From Prionace glauca (lineage: Eukaryota > Chordata > Chondrichthyes > Carcharhiniformes > Carcharhinidae), in contig CM075760.1 in NCBI GenBank assembly GCA_037974335.1, positions 49,806,469 to 49,870,468 of the forward strand: 64,000 bases of DNA, in the 5' to 3' direction. Numbering within the stretch: the first letter of the stretch is position 1; each line of letters opens with the position of its first letter. The notes under the pieces were generated by a model. It worked only from the letters and a program-made list of their open reading frames with translations, did no database searches and had not been told where the DNA came from. A program made the translations under genes and the position numbers. This document shows positions 11,190-20,518 of the stretch, piece by piece.

Positions 11190-11510
11190 CAGATACTGTT
11201 CAGGAACAAAATGCCCCGGCCGATGAAGGCATGCTTTAAGGTTCGAGGGACAAGGTTTAAAGGAGATGGACATGGCAGATTGTTTGCACAGAGAGTAGGG
11301 GGTTCCTGGAACTCGCTGCCGGGGAGAGATAGTAGAAGCGGATGCAGTTGTGACTTTTACATCACTTGACAAATACATAAATAGGATGGGAATAGAGGGA
11401 TATGGTCCCGGAAGAATAGGGGGTTTTAGTTAAGTCGGGCAGCATGGTCAGTGAAGGTTTGAAGGGCCGAATGGTATGATCCTGGGCTGTAATTTTCTCT
11501 GTTCTTTGTA
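11190..11510 (+). mobile_element. CR1-clade LINE 3' end, other subfamily
   Basis: The region translates to a decayed C-terminal ORF2 (GRLFAQRVGGSWNSLP) and is followed by a 3' UTR with the typical GAAGGGCCGAATGG...CTGGGCTGTAATTTTCT ending and a TCTGTTCTTTG tail. It is distinct from families A and B. Confidence 0.75.
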
Positions 11511-11879
11511 CCGTCATTTTTCTTTATCCAAAACTGAGCCTCAGACCCTGTAGCTCTATATTTAGCCACTCCATCTCTGACACCTTCTCCACTCACACAA
11601 CCCTGTGAGATGTCTGTACTGATCTTATTGTGGCATCATGAGTGTTCCACATACAACATGACTTGTATCTATAAATTCTCATCTTGAACATTTCAATTGA
11701 AATTTCAAAGCAAGCAGAGCCTTTTGAGCAGAATGGTTCAGATTCCCATCCCCTTTTAATGTGGACAAGTTGTTTCTGATTTCACTACAGAGGTTGTCTA
11801 TTAAACATTGACTGAACACAGGGGGTGAATGTGAGAAGCTGAAGTTTCCAGTTGAAGAGGTTCCCAGTGTCTCTGAGCA

Positions 11880-12560
11880 GCTGAACTGGGGAAGCCTTTG
11901 GGCAGAGACTGCGCCGCTGCTATTTCCCTTCCTGGCCACCGGGGGTCGCTGTAACACGCCCGGGCGCTGCTCCGCCCAGTGTCACCTCTTGCCCACTCCG
12001 GCCCGGCCGCTGCTCGTTGGCGGAACATCCGGGTCCTGAAAACAGGCGGGGACAGCCGCCATATTGCAGCGACGTCACCGTCTCCCCCCCCCCCCCCCTC
12101 GCCCCGGAGGAAAAAGCGACGGTTCAGAAATGTAGAAAGTGAGAGAAATTCCCATCCGGAAATCCCACCCGGAGCGGAATTAAAATTAAATAAAATACAT
12201 ATTTTTATAAAGAGGCAGGTGGCGGAACCGCGCATGTGCTGTAGTATTTTCCCAGAGCGCACCGCGCGGGTGTGATTGAAAAACAGACGGAATAAAAAAA
12301 AATGATTTTCCCGAATGGAGAAGGAACCGAAAGTTTGACGGGTGAGGATGTGAATAATAATCATCAAGATTCAACATATTAAAAATTAAAATGTAACTGT
12401 CTGGGCGCATGTGCAGAAGTGGAATTCCCCCAGAGAGCAGCGCGCGGGACGTCGTCTCCCCTGGCAACGCAAGATGGCCGCCGGCCGTCTCCCCTGGCAA
12501 CGCAAGATGGCCGCTGGCGGTGGGTGTGATTGTGGCGCAGGCGCAGTGAGGTCTGCCTGC
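11880..12560. promoter_or_regulatory. CpG-rich promoter-like region
   Basis: CpGs are dense in an otherwise CpG-poor neighbourhood. Elements visible by eye: a CTCF-like core CCACCGGGGGTCGC near 11937; GCCGCCATATTG near 12055; a CRE-like GACGTCACC near 12071; and two 33-bp units at 12453-12518, each with an RFX-like CCTGGCAACGC and a YY1-like AAGATGGCCGC. It resembles the CpG promoters beside the zinc-finger genes, but no coding exon can be tied to it here, so direction and target are unknown. Confidence 0.55.
12453..12518. repeat. Two tandem 33-bp promoter units
   Basis: Units at 12453-12485 and 12486-12518 differ at one base (GCCGCCGGC versus GCCGCTGGC). Each holds CCTGGCAACGC followed directly by AAGATGGCCGC. 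Confidence 0.9.
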
Positions 12561-12744
12561 AGCCCATTGTCCAGATTGCCCCCCAGTGGATGTGGTGGGG
12601 AGGTGCAGCAGATGGAGCAACAATCCCAGTTTCAATGGGGGGAGAGAAGCTGCAATGCTGCTCCCTGTTGTTCTCTCCTCTCCCCAGTCTCAGCATTGCA
12701 GAGTGTTTAAACAAGAGGGTGCATTGTCACAGCGGCACCTTGAC

Positions 12745-13018
12745 CTGCAGTTTAAGTTTATTTATTAATGTCACTAATAAGTCAGCTTACATTAACACTG
12801 CAATGAAGTTACTGTAAGAATTCCCCTAGTCTCCACATTCCTGTTGTGGTAACACTAAGGGAGAATTTAGCACAGCCCAATGCCCCCTAACCCAGCACGT
12901 CTTTCAGACTGGGGAAGGAAACTGGAGAAAACCCACACAGACACGGGGACAACGTGCAAATGACCCACAGGCCCCTAGCACAGTGAGGCTGCAGTGTTAA
13001 CCACTGTCCCACCATGCT
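12745..13018 (-). mobile_element. tRNA-derived SINE (type S1)
   Basis: The reverse complement starts with a tRNA-like head (ACAGTGGTTAACACTGC) and ends in a TAATAAATAAACTTAA tail. Body motifs such as GGTTTTCTCCAGT and GCAGTGTTAATGTAAGC recur in the other S1 copies at 26466, 37985, 39548 and 45262. The box B region is decayed. Confidence 0.8.
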
Positions 13019-13107
13019 GACACTGGGGCAATTGTTTTTGGGGGGAACACGGGGCAGGTGGGGGTATTGCTAAGTCAATTTAGGGGGCATCAGGAAAAAT
13101 CAGGCTG

Positions 13108-13172
13108 CTCCGCCCAATGTCACCTCTTGCCCATTCAGGCCCGGCCACTGCTCGTTGGCGGAACATCCGATT
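13108..13172. repeat. Duplicated block of the upstream CpG region
   Basis: About 65 bp from CTGCTCCGCCCAATGTCACC to GTTGGCGGAACATCCG repeat the sequence at about 11968-12030 with a few CpG-decay-type changes. It lies in the same orientation, 1.1 kb downstream. Confidence 0.85.
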
Positions 13173-13204
13173 TGACAGGCGGAATGTCCTCCTTCTGCTT
13201 TGTA

Positions 13205-13520
13205 AGAATTCTGTGAGTCAATGAAGTGAAACTCTCCAGACCAGGTAACATCATGGTAAATCTCCTCTGTACCATTCCCAGTGTTACCTCATCCCTCCTA
13301 TCCTGGGGATCCCAGAACTGCGCCATTTTTTCAAAGATGTGACCAGATGTGTAGATGAGGGCAATGCTTCTGACACAGTCTTCTTGGGCTTCACAAGGCT
13401 TTTGACAAGGTCCCACACGGGAGACTAATAGGAAAGTTAAGATCCCATGGGATCCAAGGAAAAGTGTCAAATTGGATCCAGAATTAGCTGAGTAGCAGGA
13501 AGCAGAGGGTGATGGTGGAT
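13205..13520. mobile_element. Two opposed CR1-clade fragments
   Basis: The interval 13205-13335 is an antisense ORF2 C-terminal piece (VQRRFTMMLPGLESF on the minus strand). The interval 13350-13520 is a sense RT piece (LGFTRLLTRSHTGD in one frame, FLGFxKAFDKVPHGRLIGKL in another, SSRKQRVMVD). Both are old and frame-broken. The head-to-head arrangement may be one 5'-inverted insertion or two events. Confidence 0.65.
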
Positions 13521-13659
13521 AAAGTGGTTAAGGAGACACACGGTTCACTTCTTTATTAGCCGAGACACTGTGTTTAAGAATGGGGAGGTTATGCTGGAAT
13601 TATATAAAATGTTGGTTAGGCATCAGGAGGGAGGAATGAGAGTGAGATGGAGAGGTTTG

Positions 13660-14004
13660 ATTTTTGTTTATTCATGGGATTGGGCATCGCTGGCTGGCCC
13701 ACCGTTTATTGCCCATCTCTCGGTCCCTGAGGGCAGTTCAGAATAAACCACATTGCTGTGGATCTGGAGTCACACGGAGCCAAACCAGGTAAGGACGGCA
13801 GATTTCCCCCCCTAAAGGACATTAGTGACCCAGACGGGTGTTTCTGACAATGGATCATCAGGAGATTCTTAATTCCAGATATTTTTTATTGAATTCAAAT
13901 TCCCCCACCTGCTGTGGCGGGATTCGAACCCGGGTCCCCAGAACATTAGCTTAGTTTCTGGAATGAATAGTCTAGCAATGATCCCACTGGGCCATCGCCT
14001 CCCC
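13660..14004 (-). mobile_element. tRNA-derived SINE (type S2)
   Basis: On the minus strand the tRNA-like head with a GGGTTCGAATCCCGCC box B lies near 13915-13940. A central AATCTGGAATTAAG-type segment and a long tail region follow (GGCAATAAACGGTGGGCC). The same structure recurs at 18235-18630 and 38434-38660. S2 resembles V-SINE/HE1-type shark elements; that name is from memory and not tested. Confidence 0.75.
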
Positions 14005-14760
14005 TTTAGCGGGGGGGAATTGCACAGTTAGGGGCCTTGCCAGCTGAAGACACAACCACTGATGTTGGAGTGACTGCGACTGGGGGATGTTCACAAGGCC
14101 CCGGGTTAGAGGGCGGAATGTGGGAACGGGACTTGGGAAAGCAACAACAACTTGCATTAATGTAGCACCAGGAACAGAATGGAACGTCTGAAAGACACTT
14201 CACAGGGTGGGTGGGGGGGGAGGGCATCCAAAACCAAATTCTCCCAGCCAGACTCAAGGGGAGATATTAGGGAGAGGAGACCAAAAGCTGGGACAGAGAA
14301 TTTCCTCGTGTCACTTTTGGTTCTTTCAACAATCCCTTTAAATCTGTGTCCCCCTCAGAGAGAGAAAGGGACGGATATTTCTCACACAACAAAGCCTGAC
14401 TGCTACTTTCACACCGACACACAGTTTTGTGACAACATTGCCCCTTATTAATCATCCCAATCTCTTCCTCTCTCACTCTCTCCCTCTGTGTCTCTCCCCC
14501 TAGGTGGCAGGGACTGGGCCCTGAGCTCCCTTCCCCCATGATTTCCAGACAGTTCAGTCCCACTGGGGAAAGGACAGATATTGAAATGGAAAATGATCAG
14601 ATGCTGAGCTGCTCAGGCAGAATCTGTGTTCCAGAGACACAGAGAATGGGGGCAGGGACACACAGACTGAGCCGGAAACATACACCACCCATCCGCATAC
14701 TCACAAACATACATGTACACACACATACACATATGGCGAGGAACCTGTACATGTTCACAT
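14005..14760. other. No gene seen; one exon-like start
   Basis: A pyrimidine tract ending CTCCCCCTAG at about 14503 followed by an open stretch could be a 3' splice site and exon, but the translation shows no known domain. The interval 14690-14740 is CA-rich simple sequence. Confidence 0.35.
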
Positions 14761-14761
14761 G

Positions 14762-14893
14762 TGATTTGAAGAAGAAACTAGATACAAGGGATTGAGGGAT
14801 ATTGGGGGTGGGGGGGAAGGGGGATCAGGAGATTGAATTTGATGATTAGCCATGATCAAAATGAAAGGCAGAGCAGACTGGAGAGCCAAATGG
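14762..14893 (+). mobile_element. CR1-clade LINE 3' UTR fragment
   Basis: A decayed 3' end: KKKLDTRD-like codons, GATTAGCCATGATCAAAATGAAAGG and GAGAGCCAAATGG match the position and order of the standard CR1 3' UTR signature. Confidence 0.6.
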
Positions 14894-14894
14894 C

Positions 14895-15290
14895 CAAATG
14901 GCGAAAGGCAGAGACCTAGGAGAAAGTGCAGAAAGCCAGGGAAAAGTGCAGAGAGCAGGAGAAAGGTCGAAGTGCCCAGGAACGGGTAGACTGATGGGGG
15001 AACGTGTAAAGAGCCAGGGCAGAGAGCTGGGAGCAAATGGCAAAGAGCAGTGGGAAAGGGTGGTGACACGGGGGAAAGGGTGACGAGCCGGGGAAGTGAG
15101 TAGGGAGCTGGGACAGAGATCAGAGAGCTGGGGAAAGGTTGGAGGGCTGAAGGAAATGGCAGAGAGCTCGGAGAGAGAGTGGAAAGATGGGGGAAAGTGT
15201 AGGGAGCCAGGTGGCCGTGCAGACATCCGTGGGAAAGGAGGTAAAGAATCACAGAGAAGGGCAGAGAGCCAGGGGAAGGGCCAAAAAGTG
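14895..15290. repeat. Purine-rich degenerate minisatellite
   Basis: About eighteen imperfect units of roughly 20-24 bp, with a consensus near AGAGAGCCGGGGGAAAGTGC and almost all purine on the plus strand. Long open frames on both strands here are by-products of the periodicity. Confidence 0.75.
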
Positions 15291-15599
15291 GGTTATTGGA
15301 GTGGGGAGGTGGAATATGGAGCTAAAGAAAAATTAACCAAAATCAGCTCATCTGTAATCTTATTGAATGATGGAAAAAAAACTTCAGGGTCCGAATTGCC
15401 AACTGCTGTATTACTGTGCGTGATCCTTCAATGAGTCAATGTTCCAATTGTTTGAATTGGTAATTATATTTAGAGTTTCATGGACATTCTATAAGTATTC
15501 ATTGCAAAGGTATTTTGAAGCAAAGTCATTTTTTTTTGTTTTATGGAGTGCGAGGCAAGGTGTTGGAGAGAGGAAGGGGCATCAGTCAGTTTGAACACA

Positions 15600-15735
15600 A
15601 TGTGGAGATAACGGTGATGGCCTGGGGTGGGAACAGGAACAAGCCCCACTACACCAGGTTAAAGTCCAACAGGTTTATTTGGCAGCACTAGATTTCAGAG
15701 CGCTGCTCCTTCATCGGGTGAGCGGATGCTATGAA
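15600..15735 (-). mobile_element. Penelope-like element end fragment
   Basis: The reverse complement reads CCGATGAAGGAGCAGCGCTC...CAAATAAACCTGTTGG...CTTTAACCTGGTGTAGTG. It is the same terminal layout as the better preserved insertion at 25644-26195 (CTGACGAAGAGG...GAAAGCTTGTG...GTTGGACTAAAACCTGGTG) but from another subfamily. Confidence 0.6.
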
Positions 15736-16017
15736 TAGATAATTCCTTTATCAGAAAATGTTGTTGTTTGAAAAAAATATAGTGGCTGATAAAATGGAGA
15801 AAATCTTTCTACTTTTCCGTTAATCCAATGAATGGTTTGTCATTACGATGGCATCAAAATGTTTTTCTTTCTAATCTGATAGAGGTGGAGACAGTCATGT
15901 GAATTCCTGCAGAGATGGCGATTCCCAAATGATAGAAGGAACAGAAGCTCAAAGGTGTATGTTGGTTTTAATCGGGAAACAAAGTTAAGTTCATAATTAT
16001 TGTCAAATCGTGATGTC

Positions 16018-16110
16018 AAAACATAGAAAATCGAAGCAGGAGTAGGGCATTCAGCCCTTTGACCCTGAAGGTTGAGTTCCACCATTCATTTTGATCATGG
16101 CTCATCAAGA
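16018..16110 (-). mobile_element. CR1-clade 3' tail fragment
   Basis: Antisense CR1 3' UTR: ACATAGAAAATCGAAGCAGG, CATTCAGCCCTTTGA and TTTGATCATGGCTCATC follow the family order. Old copy. Confidence 0.65.
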
Positions 16111-16254
16111 TTCTGACTTTGCCTACTACCATATCTCATGTATATTAGCCCCAAGAATAAAATCTAATATAGAAACATGTTTGGATAAACATATTTGACT
16201 AATTAATAAACACAATTAAGAGTTTAACTTGTTCAATTGGCTATTCTTTCCCAG

Positions 16255-16422
16255 CGACACCGTCTCCGCCCATTCTCTACAGCCTGGTCTCCTCCTGTCA
16301 GTAACACAACTCTGATGGTTCCGTCATCTACGGCTGTTTGGCGATGGATTACTCTCCTGAAATTACCAGTCTCACCTGGAAGAAAGATGGGCAGCTGATC
16401 AGTGGGTTTAAGACTTACCCGT
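16255..16422 (+). pseudogene. Ig heavy-chain CH1 exon relic (shark IgM type)
   Basis: A pyrimidine tract TGGCTATTCTTTCCCAG provides a 3' splice site at 16254. The following frame (starting with two bases of a split codon) reads TPSPPILYSLVSSCQ, then a TAA, then [18 protein letters not shown] and [13 protein letters not shown]. This is the first half of an Ig constant domain, with the B-strand Cys (YGC), the C-strand Trp (LTWKKDG) and the ATPSPP-type start that I know from shark Ig mu CH1. The homology stops at FKTYPS, before the second Cys. From there on the sequence is the 3' end of an antisense zinc-finger pseudogene. With one in-frame stop and only half an exon, it is non-functional. No VH, J or other CH exon was recognised beside it. 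Confidence 0.82.
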
Positions 16423-16720
16423 CACTGTGAACTCGCTGGTGTACCACCAGGCTGGATGACATATTAAATCCTTTTCAACACTCGGAACAGAAGAATGTCC
16501 TCTCTCCAGTGTGAACTCGCCAATGAGTTTCCAGCTAGGATGGGTAATTGAACTCCTTCCCACTGTCCACACATTTCTGCAGTTTTTTCCATAGAGTGAT
16601 TGCACTTATGTTTCAACAGGCCAGGCGATCGGCTGAACCTTGTCCACATTCAGAGCCCATGTATGGCTTCTCTCCACTGTGAACGGTGCTTTTTCCTTCC
16701 ATGTTCAGAATTCAGTTACG
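16423..16720 (-). pseudogene. C2H2 zinc-finger pseudogene
   Basis: The minus strand keeps the outline of this family: an MEGKSTVHSGEKPYMGSECGQGS-like leader near 16640-16710, a WKLIGEFTLERG-type broken first full finger, and remnants of HTGERTFFCSEC and HQRVHS in shifted frames. At most three finger units remain, with several frameshifts. It is a relative of the intact genes at 18910, 36810, 55326 and 62364. Its 3' end directly abuts the Ig CH1 relic. Confidence 0.8.
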
Positions 16721-17224
16721 ATAAATTGAGTGACTCTGTCAGATTCTGATATGATATTTATTTACAGTTTCCTGACATCAAATTGTCTCCTATGAAATTG
16801 AGTTGAAACAGGGAAAGAAGGGGATTGAGAGAGAATCAGAGACAGGTTATAAGTAGAATTCAGACTGAAGCAACAATAAAAAAGACCCACAAAGGAGGCT
16901 AGGAACGAGTTCTGCATCCAACATGCAGCCCGATTCAAACCTGCTCCTAACTAGACAGCCTGTGTCTCTCATCTCAGAACAATAAAACAGAAACAAAACT
17001 CTGTACAGATTGAATCTGAAATAAAGAGAATAAATCCTGGAAATAGTCAGCATGTCAGGCAGCCTTTGTGGAGTGACAAACGGAATTGAGGGCTCAGGTT
17101 TCTGTCTTGCCCTCAGTTTACAATGAAACATTGAGGATCAGGCACTGACTAATGGCAGTCACAATTCCCACAATGCTCTGTGCCCCAGAAACCCCTCTAT
17201 TCAAAAGTTGTTGCCCGTAATTCA
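16721..17224. other. Zinc-finger 5' flank remnant, no gene
   Basis: Sequence such as TCAGATTCTGATATGATATTTATTTACAGTTTCCTGACAT matches the region just upstream of the coding exons at 19969 and 56163, so it is the decayed 5' flank of the pseudogene. A short repeat (AAATCCTGGAAATAGTCAGC) lies at about 17020-17080. Confidence 0.5.
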
Positions 17225-17370
17225 CTAATCATAGAGTCTTTACAGTGCAGAAGGAGGCCATTTGACCCATTCAGCATGTACTGACCCTGCGATAGAGCAT
17301 CTTTCTCAGGCATATCCCCTAAACCTATAACCACATGCATTTACTCTGCTAATCCCCCTGTTGTTATTGA
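17225..17370 (-). mobile_element. SINE (type S3) tail fragment
   Basis: TCATAGAGTCTTTACAGTGCAGAAGGAGGCCATTTGACCC followed by a TAACCACATGCATTTACTCTGC segment. The same modules occur at 40121-40290 and 51970-52258, the latter carrying the tRNA-like head as well. Confidence 0.7.
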
Positions 17371-18234
17371 TTGGATCATTCAGAAACAATGGACTCTGAT
17401 GATGTCATCCAGTCCCGTTGAGATGATGTCATAGAGACTATTACATCACACCGGAGCATTAGTGATGAAAACAGTTTTGTTCCAGATGCAGCAAGTCCAT
17501 TACTGATAGATCTGGAGATAGAATTACTAGGTCACAGAGCAAAATATTAGGATGAATGGCCAAAACCTTGTTTGGAGAGGCAGATCTTAACAAACATCTT
17601 TAATCTGGACAGTTAGGGAGGGAGCTTCAGAATCTCATTTCCAGGCCTTGTTACATTCACTCAAGATATTTTACAGAAATTATAAGTTTTAATGATCACG
17701 AAGGTTTGGAAAGAATTCATCTCTTCTCTTTGGAACAATGTTGACCCCTTTTTCTGTCTCAATCTGTTTCTCTTTGTCTCAGTTTACGAACCTCCATCCC
17801 ATTCACTCTCACAGTCTCTGTTCCTATTTTACTTTGGTCTCTGTCTGCAATAATCACAATGGTTGCTGGTGATTCTCTGACTACAATCAGATAAGAAATT
17901 AATCCAAAGTGTGCAGTCCCACCCAGCTGGACAACAATGGACAGGCACTGGAGGAAGATGGTTTGGTCAAAGGTGTCAATAACTGCAGATTGGCTGAGAA
18001 GGACAGTGACAGAAAACTTACCTCAGTCTTAGTCACACAGTAATTTGAGAGTTGGTAAGAGCTGGTTTAATACAGAGGGATTCATACAGGGAATTTCAGG
18101 ACATATGGGCGGAGATTTGGGAGACGACAGGGATTTTGGAAGTGGTAATGAGAGATGGGCAGGAGGGGAACAAAAACACTGGGGTCAAGAATGGGCTCAT
18201 GGGAGGAAGGGAAGTAATGGAGGCAGCTTTTTAT
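17371..18234. other. No gene seen
   Basis: Two copies of GATGATGTCAT (CRE/AP-1-like) lie 26 bp apart at about 17399-17435. No coding signal with a recognisable domain was found in the rest. Confidence 0.4.
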
Positions 18235-18630
18235 TCATTTTTCATTTGTGGCACATGGGTGTTGTTGCATGGCCAGCATTTATTGCAAGTTGCCCTTGAG
18301 TAGCTGGTGGTGAGCTGCCTTCTTAAACAACTGAGTGGTTTGCTCGGCCATTTTAGAATCAACCATATTGCTGTGGCTCTGGAGTCCCATGTAGGCCAGA
18401 TCAGGCAAGGATGGCAGATTTCCTTCCCTAAAGGACATCATTGAACCAGATGGATTTTTGCGACAATTGTTTCACGATCTTCAGTAAATTCTTAATTCCA
18501 GATTTTTTTTATTGAATCCAAATTTCACCACCTGCCCTGACAGGATTCAAACCTGGGTCCCCAGAACATTAGCTGAGTTTCTGGATTAAGCATCTAGTGT
18601 TAATACCACAAGGCCATCACCTCCCCTCGC
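18235..18630 (-). mobile_element. tRNA-derived SINE (type S2)
   Basis: Long S2 copy. The minus-strand head includes GATGGCCTTGTGG and a decayed box B (GGTTTGAATCC); the centre contains AATCTGGAATTAAG; the distal part contains TCCAGAGCCACAGCAATATGG and GCAATAAATGCTGGCC. It is collinear with 13660-14004. Confidence 0.78.
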
Positions 18631-18909
18631 TCTTAGTGACAAAGAAGCTCCATGTGCTCCCGACACTTGTTGTTGGAGGTGAGGATGGAGAAGACAGGAG
18701 AGAGGAAGAGCCCTTCAGATGGATCCAAAGTGAGTTACAGACAATAAATAGATGCAACGCAGTCTGTTCAATATAAAAATGGTAATATAAAACTGATTTA
18801 TTTGACTTTTATCCACAATATTCACCCAACTAACTGGCTGGAGCTTTTTAACATCAACCAACAGACCCCAACAAACATAATCCTGGATGTCATTGATTGC
18901 AAAATCCAA

Positions 18910-19968
18910 TCATTGTAATTGCTTGTGAAGTTGTTGGTGTCTCATCAATACAGAAAAATAAGCAAATCCCTTCCCACATTCAGCACATATAAATGGCTTC
19001 TCCCCAGTGTGAACTCGCTGGTGTGTCAGCAGGTTCGATGACTGAGTGAAACCCTTCCCACACACACAGCAGGTGAACGGTCTCTCCCCACTGTGAACGT
19101 GCTGGTGCATCAGAAGTCTGGATGAGGAAGGGAATCCTTTCCCACACTCAGAGCAGATGAATGGTCTCCCCCCAGTTTGAACACACTGGTGTGTCAGAGG
19201 GATGGATGACTGAATAAATCCCTTACCACACTCAGAGCTGGTGAACAGCCTCTCCCCAGTGTGAATTTGCTGGTGTACAGTGAGATGAGACGATCGCTTG
19301 AATGCAGACCCACAGTGAGAGCATCTGAACGGTCTCTCATCAGTGTGAACAGGTTGATGCTGCATCAAATCCTGGGAACTTTTAAAGCGCTTTCCACAGT
19401 CTGGACACGTAAAAGGTCTCTCATCAGTGTGAACTCGCTGGTGCGTCTGCAGTTTGTATTGCTGAGTAAATCCTTTCCCACACATGGAACAGGTGAATGG
19501 CCTCTCATTGCTGTGAGTACGTTGATGGCGCATCAGTTCCCCAGAACATTTGTAACACTTCCCACAGTCTGAGCATTTAAATGGTCTCTCCTCAGTGTGA
19601 ACTCGCTGGTGATTCAATAGGGTGGATGACTGAATGAATCCCTTCCCACACACAGAACAGGTGAACGGCCTTTCCCCAGTGTGAAGTCGCTGATGTATCA
19701 GAAGGTAGGATTGACGAGTGAATCCCTTTCCACACTCGAAGCAGGTGAACGGTTTCTCCCCAGTGTGACTGAGCCAATGACTTTCCAGGCCAGATGGGGA
19801 TTTGAATCCCTTCCCACAATCACTGCATTTCCACGGTTTCTTCCTGGATTGACTGCATTTGTGTTTCAACAGGGCAGATGATTGGCTGAAGCCTTGTCCA
19901 CACAAAGAGCATGTGTACGATTTCTCCCCATTGTAAATGATATTTTCTTCTTCCATGTTCAAAATCAA
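18910..19968 (-). CDS. C2H2 zinc-finger protein, 12 finger units
   Basis: This single open frame of 352 codons is probably a DNA-binding nuclear protein. It has a short leader ([16 protein letters not shown]) and then twelve tandem C2H2 units to the C-terminus, joined by TGEKP-type linkers (TGERP, TEERP, SNERP, TDERP). Unit 1 ([10 protein letters not shown]...HKCSQ) lacks a proper second His. Unit 9 has lost its first Cys (FTSSEC) and last His (HQCVQ). The other ten are complete. Helix residues -1, 3 and 6 of units 2-8 are S/G/S, R/Y/I, Q/T/N, C/E/R, Q/K/T, S/D/Q and R/H/V. No KRAB, SCAN or BTB domain is present in frame. The second Met (residue 5) matches the ancestral start seen in relatives. 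The acidic leader is open only in this paralogue. A CpG promoter at 22440-22860 lies upstream. Targets are unknown. Confidence 0.9.
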   Translation of the reverse strand: MILNMEEENIIYNGEKSYTCSLCGQGFSQSSALLKHKCSQSRKKPWKCSDCGKGFKSPSGLESHWLSHTGEKPFTCFECGKGFTRQSYLLIHQRLHTGERPFTCSVCGKGFIQSSTLLNHQRVHTEERPFKCSDCGKCYKCSGELMRHQRTHSNERPFTCSMCGKGFTQQYKLQTHQRVHTDERPFTCPDCGKRFKSSQDLMQHQPVHTDERPFRCSHCGSAFKRSSHLTVHQQIHTGERLFTSSECGKGFIQSSIPLTHQCVQTGGRPFICSECGKGFPSSSRLLMHQHVHSGERPFTCCVCGKGFTQSSNLLTHQRVHTGEKPFICAECGKGFAYFSVLMRHQQLHKQLQ

Positions 19969-20179
19969 ATGATATTCAAGTTACAATAAATTGGAAAACT
20001 CCACCAGATTCTCATGTGATGTTTCATTTCAGTTTCCCAACTGCAAAACCTGCTCTTCTAAAACCTTGTATAACTGTTTCAAAACAGAAAAAAAAGGAGA
20101 GAGAGAGAACTCATAAAAACACAGGCAGTTTGTGAAACTGAGCTGAATTAATGTGGTCATATTTACGTCCGTCACTGGG
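19969..20179 (-). other. Conserved 5' flank of zinc-finger coding exon
   Basis: The sequence CATGTTCAAAATC...ATTCAAGTTACAATAAATTG and a run ending GTTTCATTTCAGTTTCCCAACTGC are shared with the regions upstream of 56162 and 16720. On the coding strand this is the 5' UTR or the last intron part. A precise splice site was not fixed. Confidence 0.45.
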
Positions 20180-20290
20180 AAAAAGTGGCAATGAAAACTG
20201 TTGGATTGTTGTAAAAACACAACTTATTCAGTAATATTCTTTGGGGAAAGGGAACCTGCCACACGGCCTGGGCCCACAGAGGACTGTCTC
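20180..20290 (+). mobile_element. SINE S2 fragment in zinc-finger 5' region
   Basis: TTGTTGTAAAAACACAACTTATTCAGTAATATTCTTTGGGGAAAGGGAACCTGCCAC corresponds to the distal S2 region ('ttcactaatgtcctttagggaaggaaatctgcc' type). A matching fragment lies at the same place upstream of the gene at 55326-56162. Confidence 0.6.
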
Positions 20291-20319
20291 CGCAAATTTC
20301 AAAACTGTCCCTGAACACC

Positions 20320-20515
20320 AAGGTCTGGGTCATTTGTATATATGAGGAAGAGCAGGGTGTTAACACCAGCTCCTGAGGAAATCCCAAACATCCATTAACC
20401 AGTATTTCATGTGTTTCCTGTCCCGTGGACAATTTTGTGTCAATGTTGTTACTGTCCCTTTCATTCCACGAGTCATAATTTTGTTCCTAAGTTTTAGTAC
20501 AGGAATTTTTTTAAT
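20320..20515 (-). mobile_element. Old CR1-clade RT fragment
   Basis: The antisense segment TGTATATATGAGGAAGAGCAGGG and CCTGAGGAAATCCC correspond to the region encoding the RT motif around [10 protein letters not shown] and YINDL in a diverged LINE. Short and frame-broken. Confidence 0.55.
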
Positions 20516-20518
20516 AAC

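Noticed and set aside
11801-12710. Several long frames on both strands in the CpG island
   Set aside because: GC-rich DNA gives long chance frames; none shows a domain, splice structure or Met context that stands out.
14755-15252. 165-codon minus-strand frame rich in Leu/Ser/Pro
   Set aside because: Antisense of the purine-rich minisatellite; the repeats explain both the opening and the hydrophobic look.
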